A model generated the notes under the pieces. That model was not told the DNA's origin and ran no database searches. It saw only the letters and a program-made list of their open reading frames with translations. Source: Actinophytocola sp036402745 (GTDB taxonomy: Bacteria > Actinomycetota > Actinomycetes > Mycobacteriales > Pseudonocardiaceae). From it: 64,000 bases of DNA. This document shows, piece after piece, positions 17,632 through 25,489 of the stretch (within the stretch, counting starts at the first letter, position 1; the number at the start of each line of letters is the position of its first letter). The stretch spans positions 1-64,000 of the forward strand of contig NZ_DASWSJ010000378.1 of the NCBI RefSeq assembly GCF_036402745.1. The letters run 5' to 3'. The position numbers were made by a program, and so were the translations under genes.

Positions 17632-18543
17632 TCAGGCTGCCTCGCCGGGCCAGAGGTACTGGTTGAGGCCCGACACGATCTCCATGTAGGCCAGCAGGCT
17701 CGCCACGTCGTGCTCGCCCAGGCCGCGGTTCATCGCGGCGGTCAGCCAGTCGTGGCTCGCGGCCGTGGTCGGCATCGGGACGCCCAGGCGCTGGGTCTCG
17801 GTGAGCACCAGGCCCAGGTCCTTGCGCATCAGCTTCAGGCGGAAGTCCGGCTTCTCGAACGCCCGCCGCGCCATCACGCCGGCCTTGAACTTCATCATCG
17901 GGCTGCTGTAGCCACCGGCCGCGATCAGCTTGATCAGCGCCTTGCGGTCCAGGCCCGCGCGCTCGCCGAACACGATCGCCTCGGCCAGCGCCTGCATCTG
18001 GACGCCCATCAGCAGGTTCAGCGCGAGCTTGGCCGTCGCGCCCATGCCGCCGGGTCCCAGGTGGACGATCTCCTTGGCCAGCGGCTCGAGGACCGGCGAG
18101 AGCGCCTCGACGTCCTCCGCGGCGCCGCCGATCATGAAGCGGAGCTCGCCGTCCTTGGCGTGCTGGGCGTTGCCGAGCACGCACGCGTCCAGGCCGCGGT
18201 GGCCGGACTCGGCGAGCCGGGCCTGCAGCGAGGTCGCGAACTCCGGTGCCACCGTGGACATGTCCGCCACGATCGCGCCCTTCGGCAGCCCCTCGACCGC
18301 GCCGTCGGGGCCGAACAGCAGCGCCTCGACGACCTCGCTGGTGGCCAGCGACAGGAACACGACGTCGGCCCCGGAGGCCGCGGCCGCCGGGGTGTCGGCG
18401 AGCACCGCGCCCTCCGCGGCCAGCGCCTCGCCCCGCGACCGGGTCCGGTTGTAGACCGTCACGTTCGCGCCCGACGCGAGCAGGCGCGACACCATGCCGC
18501 CACCCATCGCGCCCAGGCCGATGAAGGCGATCTTGTGCGCCAT
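17632..18543 (-). CDS. NAD(P)-dependent oxidoreductase (3-hydroxyisobutyrate dehydrogenase family)
   Basis: The 303-residue protein has the N-terminal dinucleotide fold IGLGAMGGGM near residue 8, the substrate motif DACVLGNAQHAKDGELRFMIGG near 120, and the catalytic-lysine helix GATAKLALNLLMGVQMQALAEAI. These fit the beta-hydroxyacid dehydrogenase/imine reductase-like superfamily. Its start overlaps the stop of the SnoaL-like gene (TGATG), so the two form one operon. Members in antibiotic clusters can reduce ketones or imines on polyketide or sugar intermediates. The exact substrate is not evident. Confidence 0.8.
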   Translation of the reverse strand: MAHKIAFIGLGAMGGGMVSRLLASGANVTVYNRTRSRGEALAAEGAVLADTPAAAASGADVVFLSLATSEVVEALLFGPDGAVEGLPKGAIVADMSTVAPEFATSLQARLAESGHRGLDACVLGNAQHAKDGELRFMIGGAAEDVEALSPVLEPLAKEIVHLGPGGMGATAKLALNLLMGVQMQALAEAIVFGERAGLDRKALIKLIAAGGYSSPMMKFKAGVMARRAFEKPDFRLKLMRKDLGLVLTETQRLGVPMPTTAASHDWLTAAMNRGLGEHDVASLLAYMEIVSGLNQYLWPGEAA

Positions 18544-19019
18544 CAGCTCGCCTTGGCTTCGGGGATCGCGACACCCGCGGGCGGGGCGGCGCCGGCCGGC
18601 GGGGCGGGCTCCTCGACGATCCCGAGCTCGAACAGGATCCGCGGGAAGTCGTCGCTGATCCACGACTCGACGACCTTGCCGTCCCGCACCCGGTGCAGGT
18701 CGACGCCCTCGACGACGAACGAGCGGCCGGTGGGCGGCATCCACATCAGCGGCCCGGTGTGCGTGCCGGTGGTGCGGAACCGCAGGCCCACCAGCTCACC
18801 GGAGGCGAACATGTCCTGGATGCCACAGGTGAAGTCCGGGAACGCGCGCTTCCAGAACTCGACCGCCATCTTGAAGGCGGCCGGGCCCTTCGGCAGCGCG
18901 AGCCCGGCGGTGTGCACCTCGTAGTCGGCCGAGAAGACGTCGTCGATGAATCCGAGGTTCCCCTTGTTCAGCCCTTCTTCGGTCGCGAAACGGACCAGTT
19001 CGATGTTCTCTTCGGACAT
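18543..19019 (-). CDS. SnoaL-like polyketide cyclase / NTF2-fold protein
   Basis: The 158-residue protein starts with MSEENIELVRFATEEGLNKGN and contains the NTF2-like core (EVHTAGLALPKGPAAFKMAVEFWKRAFPDFTCGIQDMFASGELVGLRFRTTGTHTG). A proline/alanine tail follows. SnoaL proteins close the last ring of anthracycline-type aglycones or hydroxylate at C-1 or C-11. The histidine and aspartate positions expected for aldol cyclisation are partly present (H36, D62), but activity cannot be judged from sequence. It is transcribed divergently from the MDR reductase with a shared 205-bp control region. Confidence 0.8.
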   Translation of the reverse strand: MSEENIELVRFATEEGLNKGNLGFIDDVFSADYEVHTAGLALPKGPAAFKMAVEFWKRAFPDFTCGIQDMFASGELVGLRFRTTGTHTGPLMWMPPTGRSFVVEGVDLHRVRDGKVVESWISDDFPRILFELGIVEEPAPPAGAAPPAGVAIPEAKAS

Positions 19020-19099
19020 CTGCGACCTCCGCGCGCTTTATCTGACGAGTACACAGTCCAGCCCACGGTTTCACCCGGCGATCCCGGCGTCTTCCCACG

Positions 19100-19136
19100 A
19101 ATGTCCCAGCGGTGCGATGAACTGTTCCCGGACCAC
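19100..19136. promoter_or_regulatory. Shared element AATGTCCC-N11-GAACTGTTCCCGG (copy 1)
   Basis: AATGTCCC (19100-19107) and GAACTGTTCCCGG (19119-19131) followed by ACCAC lie between the divergent SnoaL and MDR genes. The same two blocks with the same 11-bp gap recur at 40128-40164. The core GAAC-T-GTTC is palindromic and the CCC triplets are 22 bp apart. This is a candidate binding site for a pathway regulator other than the SARP. Confidence 0.6.
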
Positions 19137-19224
19137 CCGGGAACAAGACACGGATTCCTTGTAGCCGGTGACCGGGACAAATTACGCTCCGAAGTGACCT
19201 GAATTGTATGTGACGGAGGCGGAG

Positions 19225-20289
19225 ATGCAGACGACCCAGGTTTACGCCGTCAACCGGGAACAGGCCAACTGCTTGGAAGTCCGCGCGACGGAGCTGCCGG
19301 CACCCCCGGCAGGGCACGCGCGGGTCCGGGTCGAGGCGGCCGGCGTCTCCTACGGCGACCTGCTGTTCCAGCGTGGCGTGATCCCCGGTGGCCCCAAGCC
19401 ACCATTCGTTCCCGGCTGCGACATCGTCGGCGTGGTCGAGTCGGTCGGCGACGGCGTGACGACCCTGCGACCGGGCGACCGGGTGGCGGCGCTCGTCGTG
19501 TCGGGCGGCTACACGACCGGTATCACCCTGCCGGCCGAGCGGCTGGTGCCGGTGCCCGAGGGCGTCGACCCGGCCGCCGTGGCCGCGGTGGCGCTCAACT
19601 ACTTCATCGCCTACCAGATGCTGCACCGGGTCGCGAAGGTCCGGTCCGGCCAGCGCATCCTCGTGCACGGCGCGTCCGGCGGCGTCGGCCTCGCGTTCCT
19701 GCAGCTGGCCGAGCACATCGGGGGCGTCACGGTGTTCGGCACCGCGTCCGCGGCCAACCTCGACGTCGTCCGCCGGCACGGCGCGATCGCCATCGACTAC
19801 AACAACCAGGACTTCGCCAACGTCGTGCGTGCCACCGTCGACCCGGCCGGCGAGATCAACGCGGCCACCGCGTATGACGAGTACGGCACCGTCGACGCCG
19901 CGTTCGACCCGATCGGCGGCCCGCACTTCTGGCGCTCCTACAGCGTGCTGCGCAAGGGCGGCGGCCGGCTCGTCGCCTACGGCCAGAGCGAGGCGCTGCG
20001 CGGCGGCAAGCGGAACATGGCGATCGGCGCGCTGGGCTTCCTCGGCGGCATCATCCTGCCGAACCTGAAGCCGGACGGGCGCCGGACCGGCTTCTACAAC
20101 GCGTGGGCGCTGGAGAAGAAGCAGCCGCAGGCCTACCGCGAGGACCTCGCCCAGGTGCTGGACCTGCTGTCCGCGGACAAGATCGCGCCCCGCTCGACCA
20201 CGACGCTCCCGCTGACCGAGGCCACGGAGGCCTTCGCCCAGCTCGAGCGCGGGGTCACCGGAAAGCTCGTGCTGACCAGCACGGAATAA
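19225..20289 (+). CDS. MDR-family NADPH:quinone oxidoreductase-like reductase
   Basis: The 354-residue protein is a medium-chain reductase without the zinc ligands of alcohol dehydrogenases. It has the N-terminal GroES-like fold (GVSYGDLLFQRGVIPGGPKPPFVPGCDIVGVVESVG) and the Rossmann motif HGASGGVGLAFLQLA near residue 150. It fits the quinone oxidoreductase or enoyl-reductase branch, which would act on quinoid polyketide intermediates. The ATG at 19225 follows GGAGGCGGAG. It starts a rightward unit ending at a strong terminator and is divergent from SnoaL. Confidence 0.87.
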   Translation: MQTTQVYAVNREQANCLEVRATELPAPPAGHARVRVEAAGVSYGDLLFQRGVIPGGPKPPFVPGCDIVGVVESVGDGVTTLRPGDRVAALVVSGGYTTGITLPAERLVPVPEGVDPAAVAAVALNYFIAYQMLHRVAKVRSGQRILVHGASGGVGLAFLQLAEHIGGVTVFGTASAANLDVVRRHGAIAIDYNNQDFANVVRATVDPAGEINAATAYDEYGTVDAAFDPIGGPHFWRSYSVLRKGGGRLVAYGQSEALRGGKRNMAIGALGFLGGIILPNLKPDGRRTGFYNAWALEKKQPQAYREDLAQVLDLLSADKIAPRSTTTLPLTEATEAFAQLERGVTGKLVLTSTE

Positions 20290-20300
20290 CGACGGCCCGG

Positions 20301-20336
20301 AAAGCCGGCCCGGTCACCTGATCGGGCCGGCTTTTT
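20301..20336 (+). terminator. Intrinsic terminator after the MDR reductase
   Basis: AAAGCCGGCCCG (20301-20312) pairs perfectly with CGGGCCGGCTTT (20323-20334), followed by a T run. A clear rho-independent terminator. Confidence 0.9.
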
Positions 20337-20346
20337 CGTGCCCGGC

Positions 20347-20364
20347 TCGAATTTCGCTCGAACC
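20347..20364 (+). promoter_or_regulatory. SARP-type box pair upstream of the minimal PKS operon
   Basis: TCGAA at 20347 and TCGAA at 20358 are exactly 11 bp apart, just after the terminator and about 155 bp upstream of the TcmI-like start. It is the only phased pair ahead of the PKS operon. Confidence 0.5.
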
Positions 20365-20513
20365 GGGCCCCCTGCCCAGCGAGCCGGGACATCCGACTCA
20401 TGACCCGGGGACGCGGCGCACCGCATCCTCGATGGGACGAAAACCATCCGAAATGTGCCGCTCGACCATATGGCGAGACCATGCCGCGAGCGCTGTCGAA
20501 GCTGGAGACAAGC

Positions 20514-20831
20514 GTGCACCGATCATTGATTGTCGCTCGAATGATGCCTGACTCACAGGAGAAGGTCGCCCAGATCTGGGCGGAGTCCGACGCGACGGAG
20601 CTGCCCCGCATCGCCGGGGTCGAGCACCGTTCCCTGTGGACACTCGGTGACGTCTACATCCAGCTCCTGGAGACGGCCGACCCCGGCCAGGAGACCATCA
20701 ACCGGATCAAGGGCCACCCCGAGTTCGTGAACATCTCCGACCGGCTCAGCGCCTTCATCTCGCCCTACCTGTCGACCTGGCGTTCGCCGAAGGATGCCCA
20801 GGCTCAGTGCTTCTACACCTACGAGAAATAA
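20514..20831 (+). CDS. TcmI-family polyketide cyclase
   Basis: The 105-residue product belongs to the TcmI/WhiE-ORFVII cyclases (PF04673). It starts VHRSLIVARMMPDSQEKVAQIWAESDATELPRIAGVEHRSLW and has the ferredoxin-like fold pattern ending FISPYLSTWRSPKDAQAQCFYTYE. Its length matches the family (about 105-110 residues). The GTG at 20514 is preferred over upstream starts because GGAG lies seven bases ahead and the family motif begins at once. These enzymes close later rings of tetracenomycin and pentangular aglycones. It is the first gene of the minimal PKS operon. Confidence 0.93.
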   Translation: MHRSLIVARMMPDSQEKVAQIWAESDATELPRIAGVEHRSLWTLGDVYIQLLETADPGQETINRIKGHPEFVNISDRLSAFISPYLSTWRSPKDAQAQCFYTYEK

Positions 20832-20844
20832 GGAGCCCGCGAAA

Positions 20845-21090
20845 ATGGCGAACGTGTCGTTCGACGACATCGAGTCGATCCTGGTGAAGAAGGTCGGCCT
20901 GGCCCCGCAGACGCTGGCCGACACCCCGGAGAACTCGCTGGAGGACCTGGGCCTCGACTCGCTGGCCGTGCTCGAGCTCCAGATCGTGATCACCAAGCAG
21001 TACGGGGTGGAGATCCCCGACGAGTCCGGCGCGCTCAACGTCGGCGAGATCGTCGAGCTCATCAACAAGGCCGCCGAGCAGGCAGCGTAA
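20845..21090 (+). CDS. Type II PKS acyl carrier protein
   Basis: The 81-residue ACP has the 4'-phosphopantetheine site in DLGLDSLAVLELQ, with Ser39 as the attachment residue. Four-helix ACP features follow (IPDESGALNVGEIVELINKA). The ATG at 20845 follows AAGGAGCCCGC. It lies between the TcmI-like cyclase and the aromatase-cupin fusion, the usual neighbourhood in aromatic PKS clusters. It carries the growing poly-beta-ketone for the KS/CLF heterodimer. Confidence 0.97.
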   Translation: MANVSFDDIESILVKKVGLAPQTLADTPENSLEDLGLDSLAVLELQIVITKQYGVEIPDESGALNVGEIVELINKAAEQAA

Positions 21091-21102
21091 AGGGGAACCG
21101 AC

Positions 21103-21993
21103 ATGGCTGGGCACACCGACAACCAGATCCGCATCGAGGCGCCGTTCCAGCTCGTCTGGGACATCACGAACGACGTGCCGAACTGGCCGAACCTGTTCAC
21201 CGAGTACGCCGCCACCGAGGTGGTGAGCGAGGAGGGCGACACGATCACCTTCCGGCTCACCATGTACCCGGACGACAACGGCGTCTCCTGGAGCTGGGTC
21301 AGCGAGCGCACCCGCTACCTCGACGAGAAGCGCACGCACTCGCACCGCATCGAGACCGGGCCGTTCGAGTACATGAACCTCGACTGGTACTACGAGGAGG
21401 TCGAGGGCGGCATCATCCTGCGCTGGGTGCAGGACTTCCACATGAAGGACACCGCACCGGTGGACGACGAGTGGATGGTCAACAACATCAACAAGAACTC
21501 CAAGGTCCAGCTGCAGATCATCAAGGACAAGATCGAGAAGGCGTACCACTCGCGCCGGGCCTCGGAGAACAAGACCGTCTCGATCCACGACTGCCCGCAG
21601 GACCACCGCCGCGGCGGCACGATCCAGACCCTGCTCTCCCCGCGCACGGTCGGCTCCACCTCGGGCTTCATGGGCGGCGCCACGTTGGCGCCCGGCGAGG
21701 CCATCGCCGAGCACTACCACCCCTACAGCGAGGAGTTCGTCTTCTGCATCCGCGGTGAGCTCGAGGCCGACGTCGACGACAAGGTCGTCCCCGTCCCCGC
21801 CGGCACCGCGATCCTCGTGCCCAAGGAGACCCGCCACCGGCTGCGCAACGTCGGCACCGAGGAGGTCTTCGCGGTCTTCCACCTCGGCCCGCTGGCGCCG
21901 CGCCCCGAGCTCGGCCACGTGGACACCGAGACCCGCGAGGAGGCCGCCGCGGTGACCGCGAAGATCCTGGCCGCCCGGGAGAAGCAGTCATGA
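21103..21993 (+). CDS. Aromatase/cyclase fused to a cupin
   Basis: The 296-residue protein combines two enzymes that are separate genes in whiE-type clusters. Residues 1-150 are an SRPBCC (START-like) aromatase/cyclase (IRIEAPFQLVWDITNDVPNWPNLFTEY). Residues about 160-296 are a cupin with metal ligands in EHYHPYSEEFVFCIRGE and a later His in KETRHRLRN, like the TcmJ/WhiE-ORFII cupins. The first domain would fold and aromatise the first ring; the second helps later cyclisation. The stop overlaps the KS-alpha start by ATGA. No frameshift or stop lies between the domains, so this is a true fusion in one reading frame. Confidence 0.92.
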   Translation: MAGHTDNQIRIEAPFQLVWDITNDVPNWPNLFTEYAATEVVSEEGDTITFRLTMYPDDNGVSWSWVSERTRYLDEKRTHSHRIETGPFEYMNLDWYYEEVEGGIILRWVQDFHMKDTAPVDDEWMVNNINKNSKVQLQIIKDKIEKAYHSRRASENKTVSIHDCPQDHRRGGTIQTLLSPRTVGSTSGFMGGATLAPGEAIAEHYHPYSEEFVFCIRGELEADVDDKVVPVPAGTAILVPKETRHRLRNVGTEEVFAVFHLGPLAPRPELGHVDTETREEAAAVTAKILAAREKQS

Positions 21994-23270
21994 GCCCAGA
22001 CCATGGGTTACGGCGAGTGGTCGTCACCGGGGTCGGCGTTGTCGCCCCCGGTGGCGTCACCCGGGACCAGTTCTGGTCCACCCTGACCGCCGGCCGCACG
22101 GCGACCAGGAAGATCTCGTTCTTCGACGCCACCAAGTTCCGCTCCAAAGTGGCCGCCGAGGCCGACTTCGACCCGGTCGCCGCGGGCCTGTCCGCCCAGG
22201 AGATCCGGCGCGCGGACCGCTACGTCCAGTTCGGGCTCGCGTGCGCCGCCGAGGCGCTCGCCGACTCCGGCCTGGAGCTCGACGAGCAGACGCTGGACAA
22301 CACCGGCGTCGTCATGGGCTCGGCGGTCGGCGGCACGATGGCGCTGGAGGACGACTACGTCGCGGTCAGCAACTCCGGCGAGCACTGGCTGGTGGACCAC
22401 ACCTACGGCGGCCCGTTCCTCTACCAGGCGCTGGTCCCCTCCAGCCTGGCCGCGGACATCGCGCACCGGTACGGCACGCACGGCCCGGCGCAGGTGATCT
22501 CCACCGGCTGCACGTCCGGCATCGACGCCATCGGCTATGCGTGGCACCTCGTGCAGGACGGCGAGGCCGACGTGATCATCACGGGGGCGTCGGACAGCCC
22601 GATCTCCCCGGTGACGGTCTCCTCGTTCGACGCGATCAAGGCGACCACGCCGGAGAACGACGACCCGGAGCACGCCTCCCGCCCGTTCGACGCGACCCGC
22701 AAGGGCTTCGTCATGGGTGAGGGCGGCGCGGTGCTGATCCTCGAGGAGCTCGGCCACGCGCTGCGCCGCGGCGCGAAGATCTACTGCGAGGTCACCGGGT
22801 ACGCCAGCCGCTCCAACGGGTTCCACATGACCGGGCTGCGTCCGGACGGGCTGGAGATGTCCGAGGCGATCCGGGTGTCGCTGGACCAGGGCCGGACCGA
22901 CCCGACGGACGTCGGCTACATCTGCGCGCACGGCTCGGGCACCAAGCAGAACGACCGGCACGAGACGGCGGCGTTCAAGCGGGCGCTCGGGCAGCACGCG
23001 TACAAGACGCCGGTCAGCTCGATCAAGTCGATGATCGGCCACTCGCTGGGCGCGATCGGCGCGATCGAGATGGCCGCGTGCGCGCTGACGATCGACACGA
23101 ACACGATCGCGCCCACCGCCAACTGGTCCGCGCGGGACCCGGAGTGCGACCTGGACTACACGCCGAACACCGCCCGCGAGGCGAAGGTCGACGTGGCGCT
23201 CTCGGTCGGCAGCGGGTTCGGCGGGTTCCAGTCGGCGATGGTGTTCAGCCGGCTGAAGGAGGCCTCATGA
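21990..23270 (+). CDS. Type II PKS ketosynthase alpha
   Basis: The 426-residue KS-alpha has a complete catalytic set: active-site Cys174 in VISTGCTSGIDA, a His in YICAHGSGTKQNDRHET, and a second His in SMIGHSLGAIGAIE. It catalyses decarboxylative condensation of malonyl-ACP units with the CLF. It is translationally coupled to the upstream cyclase and the downstream CLF (ATGA at both ends). Gene order and the neighbouring cyclases resemble spore-pigment and pentangular polyphenol clusters, so a long (about C24-C30) chain is plausible, but chain length cannot be read with certainty. Confidence 0.98.
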   Translation: MSPDHGLRRVVVTGVGVVAPGGVTRDQFWSTLTAGRTATRKISFFDATKFRSKVAAEADFDPVAAGLSAQEIRRADRYVQFGLACAAEALADSGLELDEQTLDNTGVVMGSAVGGTMALEDDYVAVSNSGEHWLVDHTYGGPFLYQALVPSSLAADIAHRYGTHGPAQVISTGCTSGIDAIGYAWHLVQDGEADVIITGASDSPISPVTVSSFDAIKATTPENDDPEHASRPFDATRKGFVMGEGGAVLILEELGHALRRGAKIYCEVTGYASRSNGFHMTGLRPDGLEMSEAIRVSLDQGRTDPTDVGYICAHGSGTKQNDRHETAAFKRALGQHAYKTPVSSIKSMIGHSLGAIGAIEMAACALTIDTNTIAPTANWSARDPECDLDYTPNTAREAKVDVALSVGSGFGGFQSAMVFSRLKEAS

Positions 23271-24496
23271 CACGGGCTCGCGCGGTGGTCACCGGTATGG
23301 GGGTGGTCGCGCCGTCCGGGATCGGTGCCGACGCGCACTGGAAGTCCATTCTGGACGGTACGACGCGGCTCGGCCGGATCTCCCGGTTCGACCCGTCGTC
23401 CTACCCGGTCACCCTCGCCGGCGAGGTGCCCGAGTTCAATGTGGACGACTACATCACCGCCCGGCTGAAGGTGGCCACCGACCGGTGGACCTGGCACGGC
23501 TTCGCGGCCACCCAGGAGGCACTGACCGACTCCGGCATCGACCTGTCCACGATGGACCCGTACGACACCGCGGTGGCGCTCGCGTCCTCCTCCGGTGGCA
23601 ACGAGTTCGGCCAGGGCGAGCTGCAGGCGCTGTGGTGCGAGCCGGACGGCCAGGTGAGCGTCTACCAGTCGATCGCCTGGTTCTACGCGGCGAGCGTCGG
23701 GCAGATCTCGATCCTGCACCAGATGAAGGGCCAGTGCAGCGTGCTGGTCGCGGAGAGCGCGGGCGGGCTGGACAGCTTCGCGCAGGCCACCCGGACCATC
23801 CGGCGCGGCACCAAGGTCGTGCTCGCCGGCGGCACCGAGGGCCCGCTCTCGCCGTACGCGCTGACCTGCCAGCTGTCCACCAAGCGGCTCTCGACCGGCA
23901 CCGACCCGGAGACCGCGTACCTGCCGTTCGAGCCGGGCGCGGCCGGGTACGTGGCCGCCGAGGGCGGGGCCGTGCTGCTCGTCGAGGACCTCGACCACGC
24001 CCGCGAGCGGGGCGCGGACATCTACGGCGAGGTGCTCGGCTGGGGTGCCACGCACGACGGCCGGGCGACCCGCCCGGGCGACGGCGGCGACACCGGGCAG
24101 GTCGCGCGGGCCATGCGGGTGGCGCTGGAGCGGGCCGGGCGCGACGCGGCCGAGGTCGACGTCGTGTTCCCGGACGCGGTCGGCGTGCCCGAGGCCGACC
24201 GGGCCGAGGCCGACGCGATCCGCGCGGTGTTCGGCGACGAGGTGCCGGTGACCACGCAGAAGGGCCGCATCGGCCGGATGTACCAGGGCGGGGCGGCGGT
24301 CGACGTGGCCACCGCGCTGCAGGCGATGCGCTACGACATGCTGCCGGCCACCCACGGCATGACCGAGCCGGCACCGGGCTGCGAGCTCAACTTCGTCCGG
24401 ACGCCGACGGCCCAGCGGACCTCGCTGGCGTTGATCAACGCACGGGGCTACGACGGGTACAACACCGCGCTCGTCGTCGGCCGGTACGAGGGGTAG
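23267..24496 (+). CDS. Type II PKS chain length factor (KS-beta)
   Basis: The 409-residue CLF pairs with KS-alpha and sets chain length. The KS-fold is intact, but the active-site Cys is replaced: the motif reads VLVAESAGGLDS with Ser164 at the Cys position. Most CLFs carry Gln there (AEQAGGLD), which helps decarboxylative priming. The Ser is directly visible; its effect is unknown. The KS-alpha stop overlaps the start (ATGA). It is followed 8 bp later by the ABM monooxygenase. Confidence 0.96.
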   Translation: MTRARAVVTGMGVVAPSGIGADAHWKSILDGTTRLGRISRFDPSSYPVTLAGEVPEFNVDDYITARLKVATDRWTWHGFAATQEALTDSGIDLSTMDPYDTAVALASSSGGNEFGQGELQALWCEPDGQVSVYQSIAWFYAASVGQISILHQMKGQCSVLVAESAGGLDSFAQATRTIRRGTKVVLAGGTEGPLSPYALTCQLSTKRLSTGTDPETAYLPFEPGAAGYVAAEGGAVLLVEDLDHARERGADIYGEVLGWGATHDGRATRPGDGGDTGQVARAMRVALERAGRDAAEVDVVFPDAVGVPEADRAEADAIRAVFGDEVPVTTQKGRIGRMYQGGAAVDVATALQAMRYDMLPATHGMTEPAPGCELNFVRTPTAQRTSLALINARGYDGYNTALVVGRYEG

Positions 24497-24504
24497 GAGG
24501 CGAC

Positions 24505-24855
24505 ATGGCGGCAACATCAGCACAGACACCGGCGCGGGCGCGGATCGTGTTCCTGGTCCGGGTGCCCGAGGAGGACGTCGAGCGCTTCCTCACCGCGTAC
24601 GAGCGGATCCGCTACCAGGTGGCCGGCGGGGTGGCCGGGCACGTCCTGGACCAGGTGTGCCAGTCCACGACGGACCCGGAGCAGTGGCTCATCACGAGCG
24701 AGTGGGAGTCGCTGGACCACTTCGTCGCCTGGGAGCAGAGCCCCGGGCACCGCGAGCTGGCCGGGCCGATGCGGGCGTGCATGACCGAGGCCAGGTCGAT
24801 CAAGTTCGAGATCCGCGAAGAGACCAGCAAGACCACCGACCGGCTGGCCGGCTGA
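24505..24855 (+). CDS. ABM-domain (ActVA-Orf6-like) monooxygenase
   Basis: The 116-residue protein has the antibiotic biosynthesis monooxygenase fold (RIVFLVRVPEEDVERFLTAYERIRYQVAGGVAGHVLDQVCQSTTDPEQWLITSEWESLDHFVAWEQSPGHRE). The family oxidises anthrones to quinones without a cofactor. The ATG at 24505 follows GGAGG. Placement right after the CLF matches quinone-forming oxygenases in pentangular clusters. It may act with the DUF1772 protein that follows. Confidence 0.92.
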   Translation: MAATSAQTPARARIVFLVRVPEEDVERFLTAYERIRYQVAGGVAGHVLDQVCQSTTDPEQWLITSEWESLDHFVAWEQSPGHRELAGPMRACMTEARSIKFEIREETSKTTDRLAG

Positions 24856-24868
24856 CACAGGAGAAGAA

Positions 24869-25336
24869 ATGGACACGACTCTCACCATCTTGAGTGTCTG
24901 GGTGCTTGCCGCGTCCGGCATCCAGCTCGGCACCTTGTGGATCATGAAGCTGTCGATCCTGCCGCTGCTCAACGGCCTGCCCTACGACCGGTACGTGAGC
25001 ACCTGCCAGCGCATCGACATGCACGTGTTCCACCCGATCGCCGTGTGGAACGGGGTCATCGCGGCCGGGATCGGCGTGATCGCCGCGATCGCCACGCCCG
25101 GGGCCGGCACGGCTGCGCTGTTCGTCATCGGCTCGGTGGGCATGCTGATCGTCGGCCTGACGTCCGAGGGCGTCAACCGGCCGATCTGGCGCCAGGTCGA
25201 GAAGTGGAGCATCGACAACGTCGACGACGACCGGTGGGCGCAGAAGCGGCACACCTGGCACCTCGCCCACCAGGTGCGCACCTACGGCGCGATCCTCGCG
25301 GTGGTCGCCTACATCGCCGCGATCCTGACTGTCTAA
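24869..25336 (+). CDS. DUF1772 / anthrone-oxygenase-like membrane protein
   Basis: The 155-residue protein has four hydrophobic helices and the DUF1772 signature: an early HPIAVWNGVIAA segment, a central NRPIWRQVEKW, and a late AHQVRTYGAILAVVAYIAAIL. Related proteins in fungi and actinomycetes act as anthrone oxygenases or support ABM oxygenases. Its position directly after the ABM gene supports a role in quinone formation. The reaction has not been shown for this branch. Confidence 0.75.
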   Translation: MDTTLTILSVWVLAASGIQLGTLWIMKLSILPLLNGLPYDRYVSTCQRIDMHVFHPIAVWNGVIAAGIGVIAAIATPGAGTAALFVIGSVGMLIVGLTSEGVNRPIWRQVEKWSIDNVDDDRWAQKRHTWHLAHQVRTYGAILAVVAYIAAILTV

Positions 25337-25489
25337 ACCAGACTCGAGGATCGCTGACAACCCAGACCGCGGTGCGGTCGAGAGATCCCCGTCCGGGCCT
25401 CCCGGGCGGGGATCATGTCTTACTGGACCACTTTGGACATGTGCCGTGTCCACCTCTCCCGGACACGGCTCCAAGCACCGGGAGGTGCC

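Noticed and set aside
16000..18900. Thousand-codon plus-strand open frame across three minus-strand genes
   Set aside because: It crosses gene boundaries and the terminator at 17582-17617 and has low-complexity composition.
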